Below are positions 11,375 to 23,891 of a DNA stretch of 64,000 nucleotides, piece by piece; position 1 is the stretch's first letter; every line of letters begins with the position of its first letter. Source of the stretch: Symsagittifera roscoffensis. Taxonomy: Eukaryota > Xenacoelomorpha > Acoela > Convolutidae. Location of the stretch: assembly GCF_963678635.1 (NCBI RefSeq), contig NC_087064.1, forward strand, positions 63,419,548-63,483,547. Reading direction: 5' to 3'. Below the pieces are notes generated by a model. The model had not been told where the DNA came from, made no database searches, and saw nothing but the letters and a program-made list of their open reading frames with translations. The translations under genes and the position numbers were made by a program.

Positions 11375-11375
11375 C
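9787..11375 (+). pseudogene. non-LTR retrotransposon copy N1 (CR1/L2-type), reverse transcriptase and 3' end
   Basis: The longest of nine copies. The frame from 9,787 gives SGKKLNYRGISILP, then LRAFG, VPSGVPQGSILGP and the YLFANDIKLF box: the finger-palm order of a non-LTR RT. Two catalytic positions are altered. Motif A reads YFHVQKAFD (His for the usual Asp), and the FADD box reads FAND. A 4-base loss near 10,576, relative to copy N2, breaks the frame. The C-terminal domain then runs in another frame to 11,282 and ends in a Cys cluster (KCKCATC). AATAAA and a (TAG)n tail (11,339-11,374) close the element. It is 5'-truncated. Confidence 0.88.
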
Positions 11376-11646
11376 ACTGTTTTTAGGAGAGACCTCGTGG
11401 TCTGGGGATACTGAGACCCAGCCATGAGCTCACGATTTTGCATGTAAGTAGGTCAATCAAAGCGTTCTGATCGAAGCCGGAAACAGTAACGTTTTTTTGT
11501 CGATCCGGTGTTAGAAAGCCCACCAAAAAACTGGCTTTGGCAGAGACGGTGAAAAGCATTTAGAGCTGTGTTTAGACGCTAGCCATTCGTTTTAGAACCT
11601 AGCTTAGTTTTCCATCGATATGTACTTCCGGGCGAATGTTACATAG
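11376..11646. repeat. 270-bp segment between (TAG)n tail and LTR
   Basis: Begins after the tail with ctgtttttaggagagacc and ends at the LTR start. The same segment follows most non-LTR copies here (for example 16,933-17,206, 18,341-18,613, 21,965-22,236, 23,379-23,655, 24,784-25,056). It probably represents the original target flank that was amplified together with the transposons. No gene seen. Confidence 0.65.
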
Positions 11647-12268
11647 TATAACAGTCGCCTACTTAAGTCACATATGAGGTTAAAGAAAATTAGGCCCTAT
11701 AACCATTGGCTCAAGAGTCAGGGACACTATCTCTTGTGTTTTTCTACCTCAAACGGTCGGAGCCAATTCGGTTCACTTGCGACAAGAGACTAAAACTTTT
11801 GTTACAGCTTAAAGGCCACTACCGAAATACACCCCCACTCTAGAAAATAAGAACTTATGGTCTTAGGTCTCAAAATGGTCCCCATACTTAGGTCTCAAAA
11901 TACCTATAACACGCGAATGCCGTTAAAACCAGGGTCGGAACAATCCGTATAGTTACTTTTTATTAGACAGTGGACCTTTGATCTATTTCAGATGGATCAA
12001 CCTAAAACTCTCCTTACCTCAACATAAAAGTATAAAACACACTCAAGAAATTTTAATTGGTTACTCACATACCGGCACACTCTAGAATATGATTAACTAA
12101 ACTGACAAGTAACTCTAGAATAACTGGGAAATTAAATTTCACTCTGGTCCAATACTGATTCGCTTTCTTCTCCACTCGCGATCACTCTGTCGTCTGTTAT
12201 AATCTTATATCTGGAAATTGCGAATGCGAATAGCAATTTCCCGTTGCTTTTTCGACTACTTTCCGTTG
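11647..12268 (-). repeat. truncated LTR (copy C)
   Basis: Starts with TATAAC in place of TGTAAC. It follows the LTR to about 12,263 and then jumps into internal element sequence (cctcatcgcgag), missing the last quarter of the LTR. The 3' end of ORF3 follows on the minus strand. Confidence 0.8.
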
Positions 12269-12685
12269 CTTGTCCTCATCGCGAGTCGCCGTCTGCCAGT
12301 GAGCCCCCAGAATGTTGAGTTTGCAGCAGATTTAACAGTGCCAGTAAACATTTACAGAAGTTTGCAGCAGATTTAACTTTATCTACACCCCAAAATTCAC
12401 AATCATGTAAAATTGTCACATTATCGCTAAACAGCAATCAAAATCTGCAAATACATGCACCCTAAATTTCCGCTTTTCATGCTAATGATTAAAATTTCTT
12501 TTGATTTATCCAATCAGAAAATTGTCATGCAGCATTTTGATTCATATAATAGATATGGCATATTAATAACAATATTTTGGTTCATTAAATTTTCTTTTCC
12601 GTGACCTCAGATTTCATCCGAGTTCACGCTCAAGTCCCTTTCCTTTCCCTCTCAAGACTCAAGAATCCGACACTGAGCATGCTGC
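12269..12685 (-). other. 3' untranslated part of the LTR element (copy C)
   Basis: Sequence between the ORF3 stop and the LTR. It is nearly identical to 19,510-19,930 and 25,958-26,377. I see no ORF in it. Confidence 0.6.
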
Positions 12686-13533
12686 TCACTTCGTGCTCCT
12701 CGCCCTTGAGGTGCTAGACCCTGATGCATTCGACACTGTAATCTGTCTCAGCAGCGCTTCCTCATCGTCGGAGCTGATCACGATCTCTTCCCAAGCCTTT
12801 AGTTGTTCGTAGGATCGCATCCATTCCCTCTGCTCTTGCAACCTCTTCGTCTGGTTCGGCAAACCCTTCACTTTAGATTCCCTGTTCAAGCAAAAAGAGT
12901 TATGCAAGCTCAAGCTCACGTTCTTCGCTAATTCCTCCTCCAATATTGACTTCCTCGCCTTGGTATTATCTCTAGACACCCTACCAACTCTCTTCCAACC
13001 CGTAGTGATTGCATTACGATGGGTCAGCAAGGGTGTCTTGAAGGCTTCCGGCCCTATCTCAGCCAGGAACTGTCGATATTCTTTCTGATGCTTTTTCATG
13101 TGATCCTTCGTCATCGCGTATAACCAAGACGTCAATGTCGGTCGAAACCATGGGACGAATCTTATGCGGCTCCATACGTGCCTGACCTCCATAGGTATAG
13201 CGAATACTTTGCACGCAGTCTCAAACAACTCAAGCCTCCTGCTGTAATCAATAGCGTGTATCGATTCCGCTGTCAGTGCCCTCGACTCCCGATATTTCGT
13301 CACGTTTTCCTCCATCCATCGCAACACCAACATCGTGCTCAGTACCAAGATGGTCAACTTCTGTCGATGATCGGGCAATCCGATCGACCTAATTTCTTCC
13401 ACGTCCCCCACTAAACAGAGGTTTGAGTGTTCCGGGTACCACACTGTCTGCGCCAAGCAATGGCATGGGCATTCCCCATGTGTAATATCGATGCTCCGGA
13501 GATTGCGTTCTCCCGAAGCTTCCAGCACAGTTT
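12686..13533 (-). pseudogene. ORF3 C-terminal fragment of the LTR element (copy C)
   Basis: Uninterrupted frame ending SSTSRARSTK and a stop at 12,686. It matches copy B at 26,378-27,2xx but lacks two stops that copy B has (CAG at 13,448-13,450 and CGA at 13,142-13,144), so it is the better preserved version. The product is basic, with charged helices and an acidic SSDDEEAL stretch near the end; I do not recognise a domain. It is cut at about 13,533 and joined to an LTR fragment. Confidence 0.7.
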
Positions 13534-13618
13534 CCAATAGCAATTTCCCGCTGCTTTTTTGACTACTTTCCCGCGATTGTAATTCGGTTGTTCTGATCTT
13601 GCATTTCTGAGATTTTCA
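13534..13618. repeat. 85-bp LTR fragment at a rearrangement joint
   Basis: Matches the LTR interior (closest to 8,925-9,005 of copy A) and is joined directly to RT sequence of copy N2. It marks a recombination joint between the two element types. Confidence 0.7.
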
Positions 13619-14699
13619 AACTACGCGTTTTGGTTGTGATGATGCGTTTATTGAGTTATTTTCTTCGTATCTTTCAGGTCGCACTCAGAGAAACCGCAAA
13701 AATTTTTCTCTTTTGTCCTATCACAGTGAAGTATTTTGGGCCCTTTGTTATTTTTAATTTTATTAATGATTTACAAGTCGTCCAGTTGTTACCTTTTTGC
13801 AGACGATATAAAGTTATTCTCAAAAACTAGTCACAAATTAATCCAAAATGATATTAACTCAGTTGCAATTTGGGTCAAGGATAATGGTTTAACTTTTCAC
13901 CCCAGCAAAACTGTGTTACTCACAAAAGTCACAAACAGTCAGTTTTTTCTTAATGATACTGCCATAACTATATCCAATTCGGTTAAAGATTTGGGTGTCA
14001 ATTTGTGTCCAGACCTTAGTTGGAACAACCATATCAATAATAAATTGGGCAAAAGCATGCGGAGCTTTTGCTATATCAAACGGACTGTTCCTTTTACCGC
14101 CCCGGTAAAGACAAAAATATCTGTGTATGTTGCCTGTGTTCAAAGTATTCTTTTGTATAACTCATGTGTCTGGAACCCAAAGGTGACTTTGCTCAAAAAA
14201 ATGGAAAAACTTCACAAGAAAGCTAAAAAATGGGTTTCTGGGAGAGATAATTATGTTGCTGACCTTTTGACTTTACGTATTTTACCCTTTTGCTATCAAA
14301 TTATTCTGAACGACCTTGTTCTTTTCAGTAAACTTCTGCAAAACCGTTATGATTTTAATATTTATATTAATGTTTCTTTTTTTACTCACGAGAGGGTAAT
14401 CGGTCTAGCGATACAACTGCGTTCGAGCTACCGAAAGTCCGCAAGATCACCACATGGAGAAGCTATTTTTATCGGACTGTGGAGAACGCAAACTATGTTT
14501 CAGGAAAGGGGATCAACCTGTTGCAGAATCCATCAACTGTGAAAAAACATTTAGAAACACTGTTATTCAACAAACTGACGGATTTTAAGTTGAACTCTTC
14601 ATGTTCCTTTTTTAAAAGTGTAAATGCACGACTTGTCGCGCTTAGTGCTGTTTTTACTTTTTATTTTGTCCTTGCCCATTATCAGTGAATAAAGTCTTT

Positions 14700-14738
<39 letters not shown>

Positions 14739-14740
14739 CC
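13619..14740 (+). pseudogene. non-LTR retrotransposon copy N2
   Basis: Begins inside the RT at the LRAFG region and has an intact FADDIKLF box. A deletion of about 24 bases removes the VPSGVPQG segment. From 13,736 to about 14,385 the frame is open. A T-run near 14,380 then shifts it, so the normal C terminus lies in another frame. (TAG)n tail at 14,700-14,738. Confidence 0.85.
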
Positions 14741-14920
14741 CTGTTTTTAGGAGAGACCTCGTGGTCTGGGGATACTGAGACCCAGCCATGAGCTCACTAT
14801 TTTTCATGTAATTAGGTTAATCAGAGCGTTCTGATCGAAGCCGGAAACAGTAACGTTTTTTTGTCGACCCGATGTTAGAAAAACCACCAAAAGAACTGGC
14901 TTTGGCAGAGACGGAGAAAG

Positions 14921-15795
14921 TCTAGTCCCAAATTATTCCAAAATGATGTTAACTCAGTTGCAAATTGGGTCAAGGATAATTGTTTAACTTTTCACCCCAG
15001 CAAAAATGTGTTACTCACAAATGTCACAAACAGTCAGTTTTTTCTTAATGATACTGCCATAACTATATCCAATTCGGTTAAATATTTGGGTGTCAATTTA
15101 TATCCAGACCTTAATTGGAACAACCATATCAATAATAAATTGGGCAAAAGCATGCGAAGTTTTTGTTATATCAAACGGACTGTTCCTTTTAGCGCCCCGG
15201 TAAAAACGAAAATATCTGTGTATGTTGCCTGTGTTCAAAGTATTCTTTTGTATAACTCATGTGTCTGGAACCCAAAGGTGACTTTGCCCAAAAAAATGGA
15301 AAAACTTCATAAGAAAGCTAAAAAACTGGTTTTTGGGAGAGATAATTATGTTGCTGACCTTTTGACTTTACGTATTTTACCCATTTGCTATCAAAATATT
15401 CTGAACGACCTTGTTCTTTTCAGTAAACTTCTGCAAAACCGTTATGATTTTAATATTTTTATTAAGGTTTCTTATTTTACTCACGAGCGGGTAATCGGTC
15501 TAGCGATACAACTCTGTTCGAGCTACCGAAAGTCCGCAAGATCACCACATGGAGAAGCTATTTTTATCGGACTTTGGAGAACGCAAACTATGTTTCAGGA
15601 AAGGGGATCAACTTGTTGCAGAATCCATCAACTGTGAAAAAACATTTAGAAACACTGTTATTCAACAAACTGACGGATTTTAATTTGAACTCTTCATGTT
15701 CCTTTTTTTAAAAGTGTAAATGCACGACTTGTCGCTCTTAGTGCTGTTTTTACTTATTATTTTGTCCTTGCCCATTATCAGGGAATGAAGTCTTT

Positions 15796-15840
<45 letters not shown>
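14921..15840 (+). pseudogene. non-LTR retrotransposon 3' copy N3
   Basis: 5'-truncated just after the FADD region; starts ctagtcccaaattattcc. Open from 15,008 to about 15,470, then the same T-run frameshift as other copies. (TAG)n tail at about 15,797-15,840. Near-identical to copy N6. Confidence 0.85.
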
Positions 15841-16022
15841 CCCTGTTTTTAGGAGAGACCTCTTGGTCTGGGGATACTGAGACCCAGCCATGAGCTCACT
15901 ATTTTTCATGTAATTAGGTTAATCAGAGCGTTTTGATCGAAGCCGGAAACAGTAACGTTTTTTTGTCGACCCGATGTTAGAAAAACCACCAAAAGAACTG
16001 GCTTTGGCAGAGACGGAGAAAG

Positions 16023-16932
16023 TCTAGTCCCAAATTATTCCAAAATGATGTTAACTCAGTTGCAAATTGGGTCAAGGATAATTGTTTAACTTTTCACCCC
16101 AGCAAAAATGTGTTACTCACAAATGTCACAAACAGTCAGTTTTTTCTTAATAATACTGCCATAACTATATCCAGTTCGGTTAAATATTTGGGTGTCAATT
16201 TATGTCCAGACCTTAATTGGAACAACCATATCAATAATAAATTGGGCAAAAGCATGCGGAGCTTTTGTTAAATCAAACGGATTGTTCCTTTTAGCGCCCC
16301 GGTAAAGACAAAGTTATCTGTGTATGTTGCCTGTGTTCAAAGTATTCTTTTGTATAACTCATGTGTCTGGAACCCAAAGGTGATTTTGCTCCAAAAAAAA
16401 TGGAAAAACTTCACAAGAAAGCTAAAAAATGGGTTTCTGGGAGAGATAATTATGTTGCTGACCTTTTGATTTTACGTTTTTTAACCCATTTGCTATCAAA
16501 ATATTCTGAACGACCTTGTTCTTTTCAGTAAACTTCTGCAAAACCGTTACGACTTTAATATTTTTATTAATGTTTCTTTTTATTACTCACGAGCGGGTAA
16601 TCGGTCTAGCGATACAACTGTGTTCGAGCTACCGAAAGTCCGCAAGATCACCACATGGAGAAGCTATTTTTATCGGACTTTGGAGAACGCAAACTATGTT
16701 TCAGGAAAGGGGATCAACCTGTTGCAGAATCCATCAACTGTGAAAAAACATTTAGAAACACTGTTATTCAACAAACTGACGGATTTTAATTTGAACTCTT
16801 CGTGTTCCTTTTTTTAAAAGTGTAAATGCACGACTTGTCGCGCTTAGTGCTGTTTTTCCTTTTTGATTTTGTCCTTGCCCATTATCAGGGAATAAAGTAT
16901 TTTAGTAGTAGTAGTAGTAGTAGTAGTAGTAG
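16023..16932 (+). pseudogene. non-LTR retrotransposon 3' copy N4
   Basis: Same 5' truncation point as N3, 1,102 bp downstream, so N3 and N4 with their spacers form a tandem pair. An in-frame TAA replaces TAT in the SFCYIKR segment (16,270) and there is an extra A-run shift near 16,395. (TAG)n tail to 16,932. Confidence 0.85.
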
Positions 16933-17206
16933 CCCTGTTTTTAGGAGAGACCTCGTGGTCTGGGGATACTGAGACCCAGCCATGAGCTCACTTTTTTTTC
17001 ATGTAATTAGGTTAATCAGAGCGTTCTGATCGAAGCAGGAAACAGTAACGTTTTTTTGTCGACCCGATGTTAGAAAAACCACCAAAAGAACTGGCTTTGG
17101 CAGAGACGGTGAAAAGCATGTAGAGCTGTGTTTAGACGCTAGCCAGTCGTTTTAGAACCTAGCTTAATTTTCGATCGATATGTATTTCCGAGCGAATGTT
17201 ACATAG

Positions 17207-17441
17207 TGTAACGGTCGCCTACTTAAGTCACATATGAGGTTAAAGAAAAATAGGCCCTATAACCATTGGCTCAAGAGTCAGGGACACTATCTCTTGTGTT
17301 TTTCTACCTCAAACGGTCGGAGCCAATTCGGTTCACTTGCGACATGAGACTAAAACCTTTGTTACAGCTTAAAGGCCACTACCCAAATACATCCCCACTC
17401 TAGAAAATAAGAACGTCCCCATACTTAGGTCTCAAAATACC
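17207..17441 (-). repeat. 235-bp LTR fragment
   Basis: Starts at the LTR TGTAAC end and stops abruptly where copy N5 begins (caaattattcc). The identical truncation recurs at about 22,240-22,480 and 23,656-23,891. Confidence 0.8.
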
Positions 17442-18340
17442 TAAAACAAATTATTCCAAAATGATTTTAACTCAGTTGCAAATTGGGTCAAGGATAATGG
17501 TTTAACTTTTCACCCCAGCAAAAAAGTGTTACTCACAAATGTCACAAACAGTCAGTATTTTCTTAATGATACTGCCATAACTATATCCTATTCGGTTAAA
17601 CATTTGAGTGTCAATTTATGTCCAGACCTTAATTGGAACAACCATATCAATAATAAATTGGGCAAAAGCATGCGGAGCTTTTGTTATATCAAACGGACTG
17701 TTCATTTTAGCGCCCCGGTAAAGAAAAAATTATCTGTGTATGTTGCCTGTGTTCAAAGTATTTTTTTGTATAACTCATTTGTCTGGAACCCAAAGGTGAT
17801 TTTGCTCAAAAAAATGGAAAAACTTCAGAAGAAAGCTAAAAAATGGTTTCTGGGAGAGATAATTATGTGGCTGCCCTATTGACTTTACGTATTTTACCCA
17901 TTTGCTATCAAATTATTCTGAACGACCTTGTTCTTTCCAGTAAATTTCTGCAAAACCGTTATGATTTAAATATTTTTATTAAAGTTTCTTTTTTTTTTAC
18001 TCACGAGCGGGTAATCGGTCTAGCGATACAACTGTGTTCGAGCTACCGAAAGTCCGCAAGATCACCACATGGGGAAGCTATTTTTATCGGACTGTGGAGA
18101 ACGCAAACTATGTTTCAGGAAAGGGGATCAACTTGTTGCAGAATCCATCAACTGTGAAAAAAAGATTTATAAACACTGTTATTCAACAAACTGACGGATT
18201 TTAATTTGAACACTTCGTGTTCCTTTTTTTAAAAGTGTAAATGCGTGACTTATCGCGCTTAGTGCTGTTTGTACTTTTTGTTTTGTCCTTGCCCATTATC
18301 AGGGAATAAAGTCTTTTAGTAGTAGTAGTGGTAGTAGTAG
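17442..18340 (+). pseudogene. non-LTR retrotransposon 3' copy N5
   Basis: Shares the CIKRTVHF and LSVNLCPDL variants with copy N9. Frameshift near 17,845 (loss of one G in AAATGG). The (TAG)n tail is short and interrupted by a GTGG (18,319-18,340). Confidence 0.85.
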
Positions 18341-18613
18341 CCCTGGTTTTAGGAGAGACCTCGTTGTCTGGGGATACTGAGACCCAGCCTTGAGCTCACT
18401 ATTTTGCATGTAATTAGATTAATCAGAGCGTTTTGATCGAAGCCGGAAACAGTAACGTTTTTTTGTCGACCCGATGTTAGAAAAACCACCAAAAGAACTG
18501 GCTTTTGCAGAGACGGTGAAAAGCATGTAGAGCTGTGTTTAGACACTAGCCAGTCGTTTTAGAACCTAGCTTATTTTTCCATCGATATGTACTTCCGAGC
18601 GAATGTTCCATAG

Positions 18614-19493
18614 TGTAATGGTCGCCTAATTAAGTCACATATGAGGTTAAAGACAAATAGGCCCTATAACCATTGACTCAAGAGTCAGGGACACTATCTC
18701 TTGTGTTTTTCTACCTCAAACGGTCGGAGCCAATTCGGTTCACTTGCGACATGAGACTAAAATCTTTGTTACAGCTTAAAGGCCACTACCGAAATACACC
18801 CCCACTCTAGAAAATAAGAACGTCCCCATACTTAGGTCTCAAAATACCTAAAACACGCGAACGCCGTTAAAACCAGGGTCGGAACAATCCGTATAGTTAC
18901 TTTTAATTAGACAGTGGACCTTTGATCTATTTCAGATGGATCAACCTAAAACTCTCCTTACCTCAACATAACAATATAAAACACACTCAAGAAATTTAAA
19001 TTGGTTACTCACATACCGGCACACTCTAGAATTTGATTAATTAAACTAACAAGTAACTCTAGAATAACTGGGGAATTAAGTTTGAGTCGAGGAGTTTCAA
19101 ATGAATAAGTTTTAGCTTGAGAAATGAGTTTTGGGGCTGGACCATTGGAAGACTTCGGTTGTCCACCTTTCCACCGAAGGTTCACTCTGGTCCAATACTG
19201 ATTCGCTTTCTTCTCCACTCGCGATCACTCTGTCTTCTTTTAAGAATGAGACAGCTCTACTCTCGTATAATCTTATATCTGGATATTGCGAATAGCAATT
19301 TCCCGTGGCTTGTTCGACTACTTTCCCGCGATTGTAGTTCGGTTCTTCTGATCTTGTTTTCTGATTTTTTCAGTTGTCGCGAGTAACTTGAGCATGACAT
19401 GCTCAATTCAAATTTTTGAAAAATTCCATTTCACCTCAAAATCATGTCTTTTGCGTTGCTCAAGGTCAAACTTCCAAATATGACCGACTGGCA
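18614..19493 (-). repeat. complete LTR (copy D, 880 bp)
   Basis: TGTAATGG...GACTGGCA. Full length compared with 8,244-9,126 and 25,057-25,935, and closest to the latter. Internal element sequence follows on the right, so on the element strand this is a 3' LTR. Confidence 0.85.
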
Positions 19494-20066
19494 CATACTC
19501 TCCGGACTCAAGACCGATGTCCTCATCGCGAGTCGCCGTCTGCCAGTGAGCCCCCAGAATGTTGAGTTTGCAGCAGATTTAACAGTGCCAGTAAACATTT
19601 ACAGAAGTTTGCAGCAGATTTAACTTTATCTACACCCCAAAATTCACAATCATGTAAAATTGTCACATTATCGCTAAACAGCAATCAAAATCTGCAAATA
19701 CATGCACCCTAAATTTCCGCTTTTCATGCTAATGATTAAAAATTTTTTTGATTTATCCAATCAGAAAATTATCATGCAGCATTTTGATTCATATAATAGA
19801 TATGGCATATTAATAACAATATTTTGGTTCATGAAATTTTCTTTTCCGTGACCTCAGATTTCATCCGAGTTCACGCTCAAGTCCCTTTCCTTTCCCTCTC
19901 AAGACTCAAGAATCCGACACTGAGCATCCTGCTCACTTCGTGTTCCTCGCCCTTGAGGTGCTAGACCCTGATGCATTCGACACTGTAATCTGTCTCAGCA
20001 GCGCTTCCTCATCGTCGGAGCTGATCACGATCTCTTCCCAAGCCTTTAGTTGTTCGTAGGATCGCA
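19494..20066 (-). pseudogene. 3' end of LTR element copy D with ORF3 C-terminal stub
   Basis: Polypurine-like start, untranslated part, then the last 40 or so codons of ORF3 (stop within 19,930-19,940). It ends exactly at ggatcgcat (20,066), where RT sequence of copy N6 begins. That joint is the boundary of a segmental duplication. Confidence 0.75.
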
Positions 20067-20860
20067 TGATACCGCCATAACTATATCCAATTCGGTTAAA
20101 TATTTGGGTGTCAATTTATGTCCAGACCTTAATTGGAACAACCATATCAATAATAAATTGGGCAAAAGCATGCGAAGTTTTTGTTATATCAAACGGACTG
20201 TTCCTTTTAGCGCCCCGGTAAAAACGAAAATATCTGTGTATGTTGCCTGTGTTCAAAGTATTCTTTTGTATAACTCATGTGTCTGGAACCCAAAGGTGAC
20301 TTTGCCCAAAAAAAATGGAAAAACTTCATAAGAAAGCTAAAAAACTGGTTTTTGGGAGAGATAATTATGTTGCTGACCTTTTGACTTTACGTATTTTACC
20401 CATTTGCTATCAAAATATTCTGAACGACCTTGTTCTTTTCAGTAAACTTCTGCAAAACCGTTATGATTTTAATATTTTTATTAATGTTTCTTATTTTACT
20501 CACGAGCGGGTAATCGGTCTAGCGATACAACTCTGTTCGAGCTACCGAAAGTCCGCAAGATCACCACATGGAGAAGCTATTTTTATCGGACTTTGGAGAA
20601 CGCAAACTATGTTTCAGGAAAGGGGATCAACTTGTTGCAGAATCCATCAACTGTGAAAAAACATTTAGAAACACTGTTATTCAACAAACTGACGGATTTT
20701 AATTTGAACTCTTCATGTTCCTTTTTTTAAAAGTGTAAATGCACGACTTGTCGCTCTTAGTGCTGTTTTTACTTATTATTTTGTCCTTGCCCATTATCAG
20801 GGAATGAAGTCTTTTAGTAGTAGTAGTAGTAGTAGTACTAGTAGTAGTAGTAGTAGTAGC
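20067..20860 (+). pseudogene. non-LTR retrotransposon 3' copy N6
   Basis: Begins at the TAITISNSVKYLG region and is almost identical to N3 from about 15,045 onward. It has one extra A near 20,310 that splits the frame. (TAG)n tail includes one ACTAG interruption. Confidence 0.85.
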
Positions 20861-21042
20861 CCTGTTTTTAGGAGAGACCTCTTGGTCTGGGGATACTGAG
20901 ACCCAGCCATGAGCTCAATATTTTTCATGTAATTAGGTTAATCAGAGCGTTTTGATCGAAGCCGGAAACAGTAACGTTTTTTTGTCGACCCGATGTTAGA
21001 AAAACCACCAAAAGAACTGGCTTTGGCAGAGACGGAGAAAGT

Positions 21043-21919
21043 CTAGTCCCAAATTATTCCAAAATGATGTTAACTCAGTTGCAAATTGGGTCAAGGATAA
21101 TTGTTTAACTTTTCACCCCAGCAAAAATGTGTTACTCACAAATGTCACAAACAGTCAGTTTTTTCTTAATAATACTGCAATAACTATATCCAGTTCGGTT
21201 AAATATTTGGGTGTCAATTTATGTCCAGACCTTAATTGGAACAACCATATCAATAATAAATTGGGCAAAAGCATGCGGAGCTTTTGTTAAATCAAACGGA
21301 TTGTTCCTTTTAGCGCCCCGGTAAAGACAAAATTATCTGTGTATGTTGCCTGTGTTCAAAGTATTCTTTTGTATAACTCATGTGTCTGGAACCCAAAGGT
21401 GATTTTGCTCAAAAAAAATGGAAAAACTTCACAAGAAAGCTAAAAAATGGGTTTCTGGGAGAGATAATTATGTTGCTGACCTTTTGATTTTACGTTTTTT
21501 ACCCATTTGCTATCAAAATATTCTGAACGACCTTGTTCTTTTCAGTAAACTTCTGCAAAACCGTTACGACTTTAATATTTTTATTAATGTTTCTTTTTAT
21601 TACTCACGAGCGGGTAATCGGTCTAGCGATACAACTGTGTTCGAGCTACCGAAAGTCCGCAAGATCACCACATGGAGAAGCTATTTTTATCGGACTTTGG
21701 AGAACGCAAACTATGTTTCAGGAAAGGGGATCAACCTGTTGCAGAATCCATCAACTGTGAAAAAACATTTAGAAACACTGTTATTCAACAAACTGACGGA
21801 TTTTAATTTGAACTCTTCATGTTCCTTTTTTTAAAAGTGTAAATGCACGACTTGTCGCGCTTAGTGCTGTTTTTACTTTTTGATTTTGTCGTTGCCCAGT
21901 ATCAGGGAATAAAGTCTTT

Positions 21920-21964
<45 letters not shown>
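21043..21964 (+). pseudogene. non-LTR retrotransposon 3' copy N7
   Basis: Counterpart of N4, with the same TAA (about 21,290) and A-run. From 21,418 the C-terminal 138 codons are open and in the correct frame to the end (FNLNSSCSFF). Long (TAG)n tail. Confidence 0.85.
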
Positions 21965-22236
21965 CCCTGTTTTTAGGAGAGACCTCGTGGTCTGGGGATA
22001 CTGAGACCCAGCCATGAGCTCACTTTTTTTTCATGTAATTAGGTTAATCAGAGCGTTCTGATCGAAGCCGGAAACAGTAACGTTTTTTTGTCGACCCGAT
22101 GTTAGAAAAACCACCAAAAGAACTGGCTTTGGCAGAGACGGTGAAAAGCATGTAGAGCTGTGTTTAGACGCTAGCCAGTCGTTTTAGAACCTAGCTTAAT
22201 TTTCGATCGATATGTATTTCCGAGCGAATGTTACAT

Positions 22237-22481
22237 AGTGTAACGGTTGCCTACTTAAGTCACATATGAGTTTAAAGAAAAATAGGCCCTATAACCATTG
22301 GCTCAAGAGTCAGGGACACTATCTCTTGTGTTTTTCTACCTCAAACGGTCGGAGCCAATTCGGTTCACTTGCGACATGAGACTAAAACCTTTGTTACAGC
22401 TTAAAGGCCACTACCGAAATACATCCCCACTCTAGAAAATAAGAACGTCCCCATACTTAGGTCTCAAAATACCTAAAACAA
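22237..22481 (-). repeat. LTR fragment (about 240 bp)
   Basis: Same truncated LTR piece as 17,207-17,441, placed between the 270-bp segment and copy N8. Confidence 0.8.
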
Positions 22482-23378
22482 ATTATTCCAAAATGATTTT
22501 AACTCAGTTGCAAATTGGGTCAAGGATAATGGTTTAACTTTTCACCCCAGCAAAAAAGTGTTACTCACAAATGTCACAAACAGTCAGTATTTTCTTAATA
22601 ATACTGCCATAACTATATCCAGTTCGGTTAAATATTTGGGTGTCAATTTATGTCCAGACCTTAATTGGAACAACCATATCAATAATAAATTGGGCAAAAG
22701 CATGCGGAGCTTTTGTTAAATCAAACGGATTGTTCCTTTTAGCGCCCCGGTAAAGACAAAATTATCTGTGTATGTTGCCTGTGTTCAAGGTATTCTTTTG
22801 TATAACTCATGTGTCTGGAACCCAAAGGTGATTTTGCTCAAAAAAAATGGAAAAACTTCACAAGAAAGCTAAAAAATGGGTTTCTGGGAGAGATAATTAT
22901 GTTGCTGACCTTTTGATTTTACGTTTTTTACCCATTTGCTATCAAAATATTCTGAACGACCTTGTTCTTTTCAGTAAACTTCTGCAAAACCGTTACGACT
23001 TTAATATTTTTATTAATGTTTCTTTTTATTACTCACGAGCGGGTAATCGGTCTAGCGATACAACTGTGTTCGAGCTACCGAAAGTCCGCAAGATCACCAC
23101 ATGGAGAAGCTATTTTTATCGGACTTTGGAGAACGCAAACTATGTTTCAGGAAAGGGGATCAACCTGTTGCAGAATCCATCAACTGTGAAAAAACATTTA
23201 GAAACACTGTTATTCAACAAACTGACGGATTTTAATTTGAACTCTTCATGTTCCTTTTTTTAAAAGTGTAAATGCACGACTTGTCGCGCTTAGTGCTGTT
23301 TTTACTTTTTGATTTTGTCCTTGCCCATTATCAGGGAATAAAGTCTTTTAGTAGTAGTAGTAGTAGTAGTAGTAGTAG
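22482..23378 (+). pseudogene. non-LTR retrotransposon 3' copy N8
   Basis: Looks like a hybrid: its 5' joint is that of N5/N9, but from about 22,600 on it matches N7, including the TAA and the A-run. It is the extra unit present in the second duplication block only. Confidence 0.85.
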
Positions 23379-23652
23379 CCCTGTTTTTAGGAGAGACCTC
23401 GTGGTCTGGGGATACTGAGACCCAGCCATGAGCTCACTTTTTTTCATGTAATTAGGTTAATCAGAGCGTTCTGATCGAAGCCGGAAACAGTAACGTTTTT
23501 TTGTCGACCCGATGTTAGAAAAACCACCAAAAGAACTGGCTTTGGCAGAGACGGTGAAAAGCATGTAGAGCTGTGTTTAGACGCTAGCCAGTCGTTTTAG
23601 AACCTAGCTTAATTTTCGATCGATATGTATTTCCGAGCGAATGTTACATAGT

Positions 23653-23891
23653 GTAACGGTCGCCTACTTAAGTCACATATGAGGTTAAAGAAAAATAGGC
23701 CCTATAACCATTGGCTCAAGAGTCAGGGACACTATCTCTTGTGTTTTTCTACCTCAAACGGTCGGAGCCAATTCGGTTCACTTGCGACATGAGACTAAAA
23801 CCTTTGTTACAGCTTAAAGGCCACTACCGAAATACATCCCCACTCTAGAAAATAAGAACGTCCCCATACTTAGGTCTCAAAATACCTAAAA
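23653..23891 (-). repeat. LTR fragment (about 235 bp)
   Basis: Third copy of the truncated LTR piece, followed by copy N9. Confidence 0.8.

Noticed and set aside
14380-14545. RT C-terminal frames ending ...RGSTCCRIHQL
   Set aside because: The frame used by copy N1 (FNLNSSCSFF and Cys cluster) is the real one; the other arises from a T-run shift repeated in several copies.
19009-19386. Short ORFs on both strands within the LTR (also at 25,451-25,828)
   Set aside because: They recur because the LTR is repeated; no domain or codon signal.
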